From NCBI GenBank assembly GCA_947627685.1, contig CANQWZ010000074.1, forward strand, positions 1-6,252: a stretch of 6,252 nucleotides of DNA, in the 5' to 3' direction. The first letter of the stretch is position 1. Each line of letters begins with the position of its first letter. Below are positions 5,775-6,252 of this stretch, one piece after another. A program made the translations under genes and the position numbers. The DNA is from an uncultured Bacilli bacterium. Lineage in GTDB: Bacteria; Bacillota_I; Bacilli_A; ML615J-28; CAG-313. Below the pieces are notes generated by a model. The model searched no databases and was not told the DNA's origin. It worked only from the letters and a program-made list of their open reading frames with translations.

Positions 5775-6252
5775 ATGGCCTTTAAAACACTTGTGGCTAT
5801 TGATGATTTAGAACTTGAAAAATTATTTTTAGGTCCCAATAATCAAAATTTGCAATTAATTGCTAGTGAATTAGACATCAAATTAAATCATATTAATGGT
5901 TATATTACGGTTGATGAACATCTAAAAAGTAATAATTTTAATTTATATATAAAAGCAAAACATATTATTAATACGATATTAAAGTTATTAAAAAAAGCCA
6001 TTAAAATCGAAGAACGCGATATTATTCATATTTGCATGCTTTTTAATGATGCTACTAATGATGATTTAACCGAAGAAATTATTTTAGATTTTTATCAAAA
6101 CAAAAAGGTCATTTTAAATACCTATGAGGGTAAAAAAATAGTTGTTAAGACGCTTAGTCAAAAAAGGTATTTAGATGCGATGGAAAATGCTAATATCGTA
6201 TTTGCGACCGGTAGTGCTGGAACTGGTAAGACCTATCTTGCGGTAGCATATG
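5775..6252 (+). CDS. phoH: PhoH-like ATPase, N-terminal part (cut by window end)
   Basis: The first 159 codons of a PhoH-family protein run off the right edge; full-length members are about 320 residues. The N-terminal region (about 1-110) is the less conserved part, with LFLGPNNQNLQLIASELDIKL at 17-37 typical of this family. The ATPase domain begins near KTLSQKRYLDAMENANIVFATG (125-146), and the Walker A motif GSAGTGKT is at 146-153, followed by TYLAVAY. Most PhoH proteins read GPAGTGKT here, so Ser replaces Pro; the phosphate-binding Gly-Lys-Thr are intact. PhoH is a cytoplasmic nucleoside-triphosphate-binding protein, often encoded next to ybeY (rRNA maturation) and implicated in RNA metabolism; its precise reaction is poorly defined. 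The ATG has a modest purine-rich ribosome binding site (AGAAGAGTGA, 5761-5770). The Walker B and remaining domain are outside the window. Confidence 0.94.
   Translation, partial: MAFKTLVAIDDLELEKLFLGPNNQNLQLIASELDIKLNHINGYITVDEHLKSNNFNLYIKAKHIINTILKLLKKAIKIEERDIIHICMLFNDATNDDLTEEIILDFYQNKKVILNTYEGKKIVVKTLSQKRYLDAMENANIVFATGSAGTGKTYLAVAY

Overview
This window is AT-rich DNA from a low-GC, Gram-positive, apparently endospore-forming bacterium (Bacillota, Bacilli side). The evidence is a spoVA cluster, a ribonuclease J, a YhbD/bactofilin pair of the kind seen in Bacillus, and strong Shine-Dalgarno sites. Tryptophan is encoded by TGG and TGA is used as a stop (spoVAD and the 3818-4294 ORF), so the standard bacterial code applies and mycoplasma/spiroplasma-type code 4 is ruled out. 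The sequence alone does not fix family or genus. The AT bias and divergent protein sequences would fit an Erysipelotrichia-like or other deep Bacilli lineage, but that is inference.

Left part (1-1851, + strand): the distal end of a spoVA operon. It holds the C-terminus of SpoVAD, then SpoVAE (SpoVAEB type, start overlapping the previous stop), then SpoVAF one base later. These proteins belong to the spore inner-membrane dipicolinic acid/ion channel system. spoVAEA, which lies between spoVAEB and spoVAF in Bacillus subtilis, is absent here.

Middle (1852-4332): a near-consensus housekeeping promoter drives a full-length ribonuclease J whose active site is partly altered (Lys at the position of a metal-binding His), which suggests an RNase J2-like role. 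A hairpin terminator follows. Next is an unrecognised open frame with no convincing start and an in-frame TAA upstream, which is possibly a decaying gene. It ends convergently against the bactofilin gene at a shared hairpin terminator.

Right part (4333-6252): a two-gene minus-strand operon encodes a YhbD-type (DUF4004) MerR-like helix-turn-helix protein followed by a YhbE/YhbF-type bactofilin. Its promoter is near consensus (TTGACA-17-TAAAAT) and carries two copies of a palindromic element. One copy overlaps the spacer and -35, and the other sits over the likely transcription start, which strongly suggests a repressed, perhaps autoregulated, operon. Divergently, the window ends inside phoH, a PhoH-family ATPase cut just after its Walker A motif.

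The most interesting points are the double palindromic operator in front of the yhbD-bactofilin pair, the altered RNase J active site, and the startless open frame between them. I found no tRNA, rRNA, CRISPR array, transposase or riboswitch.
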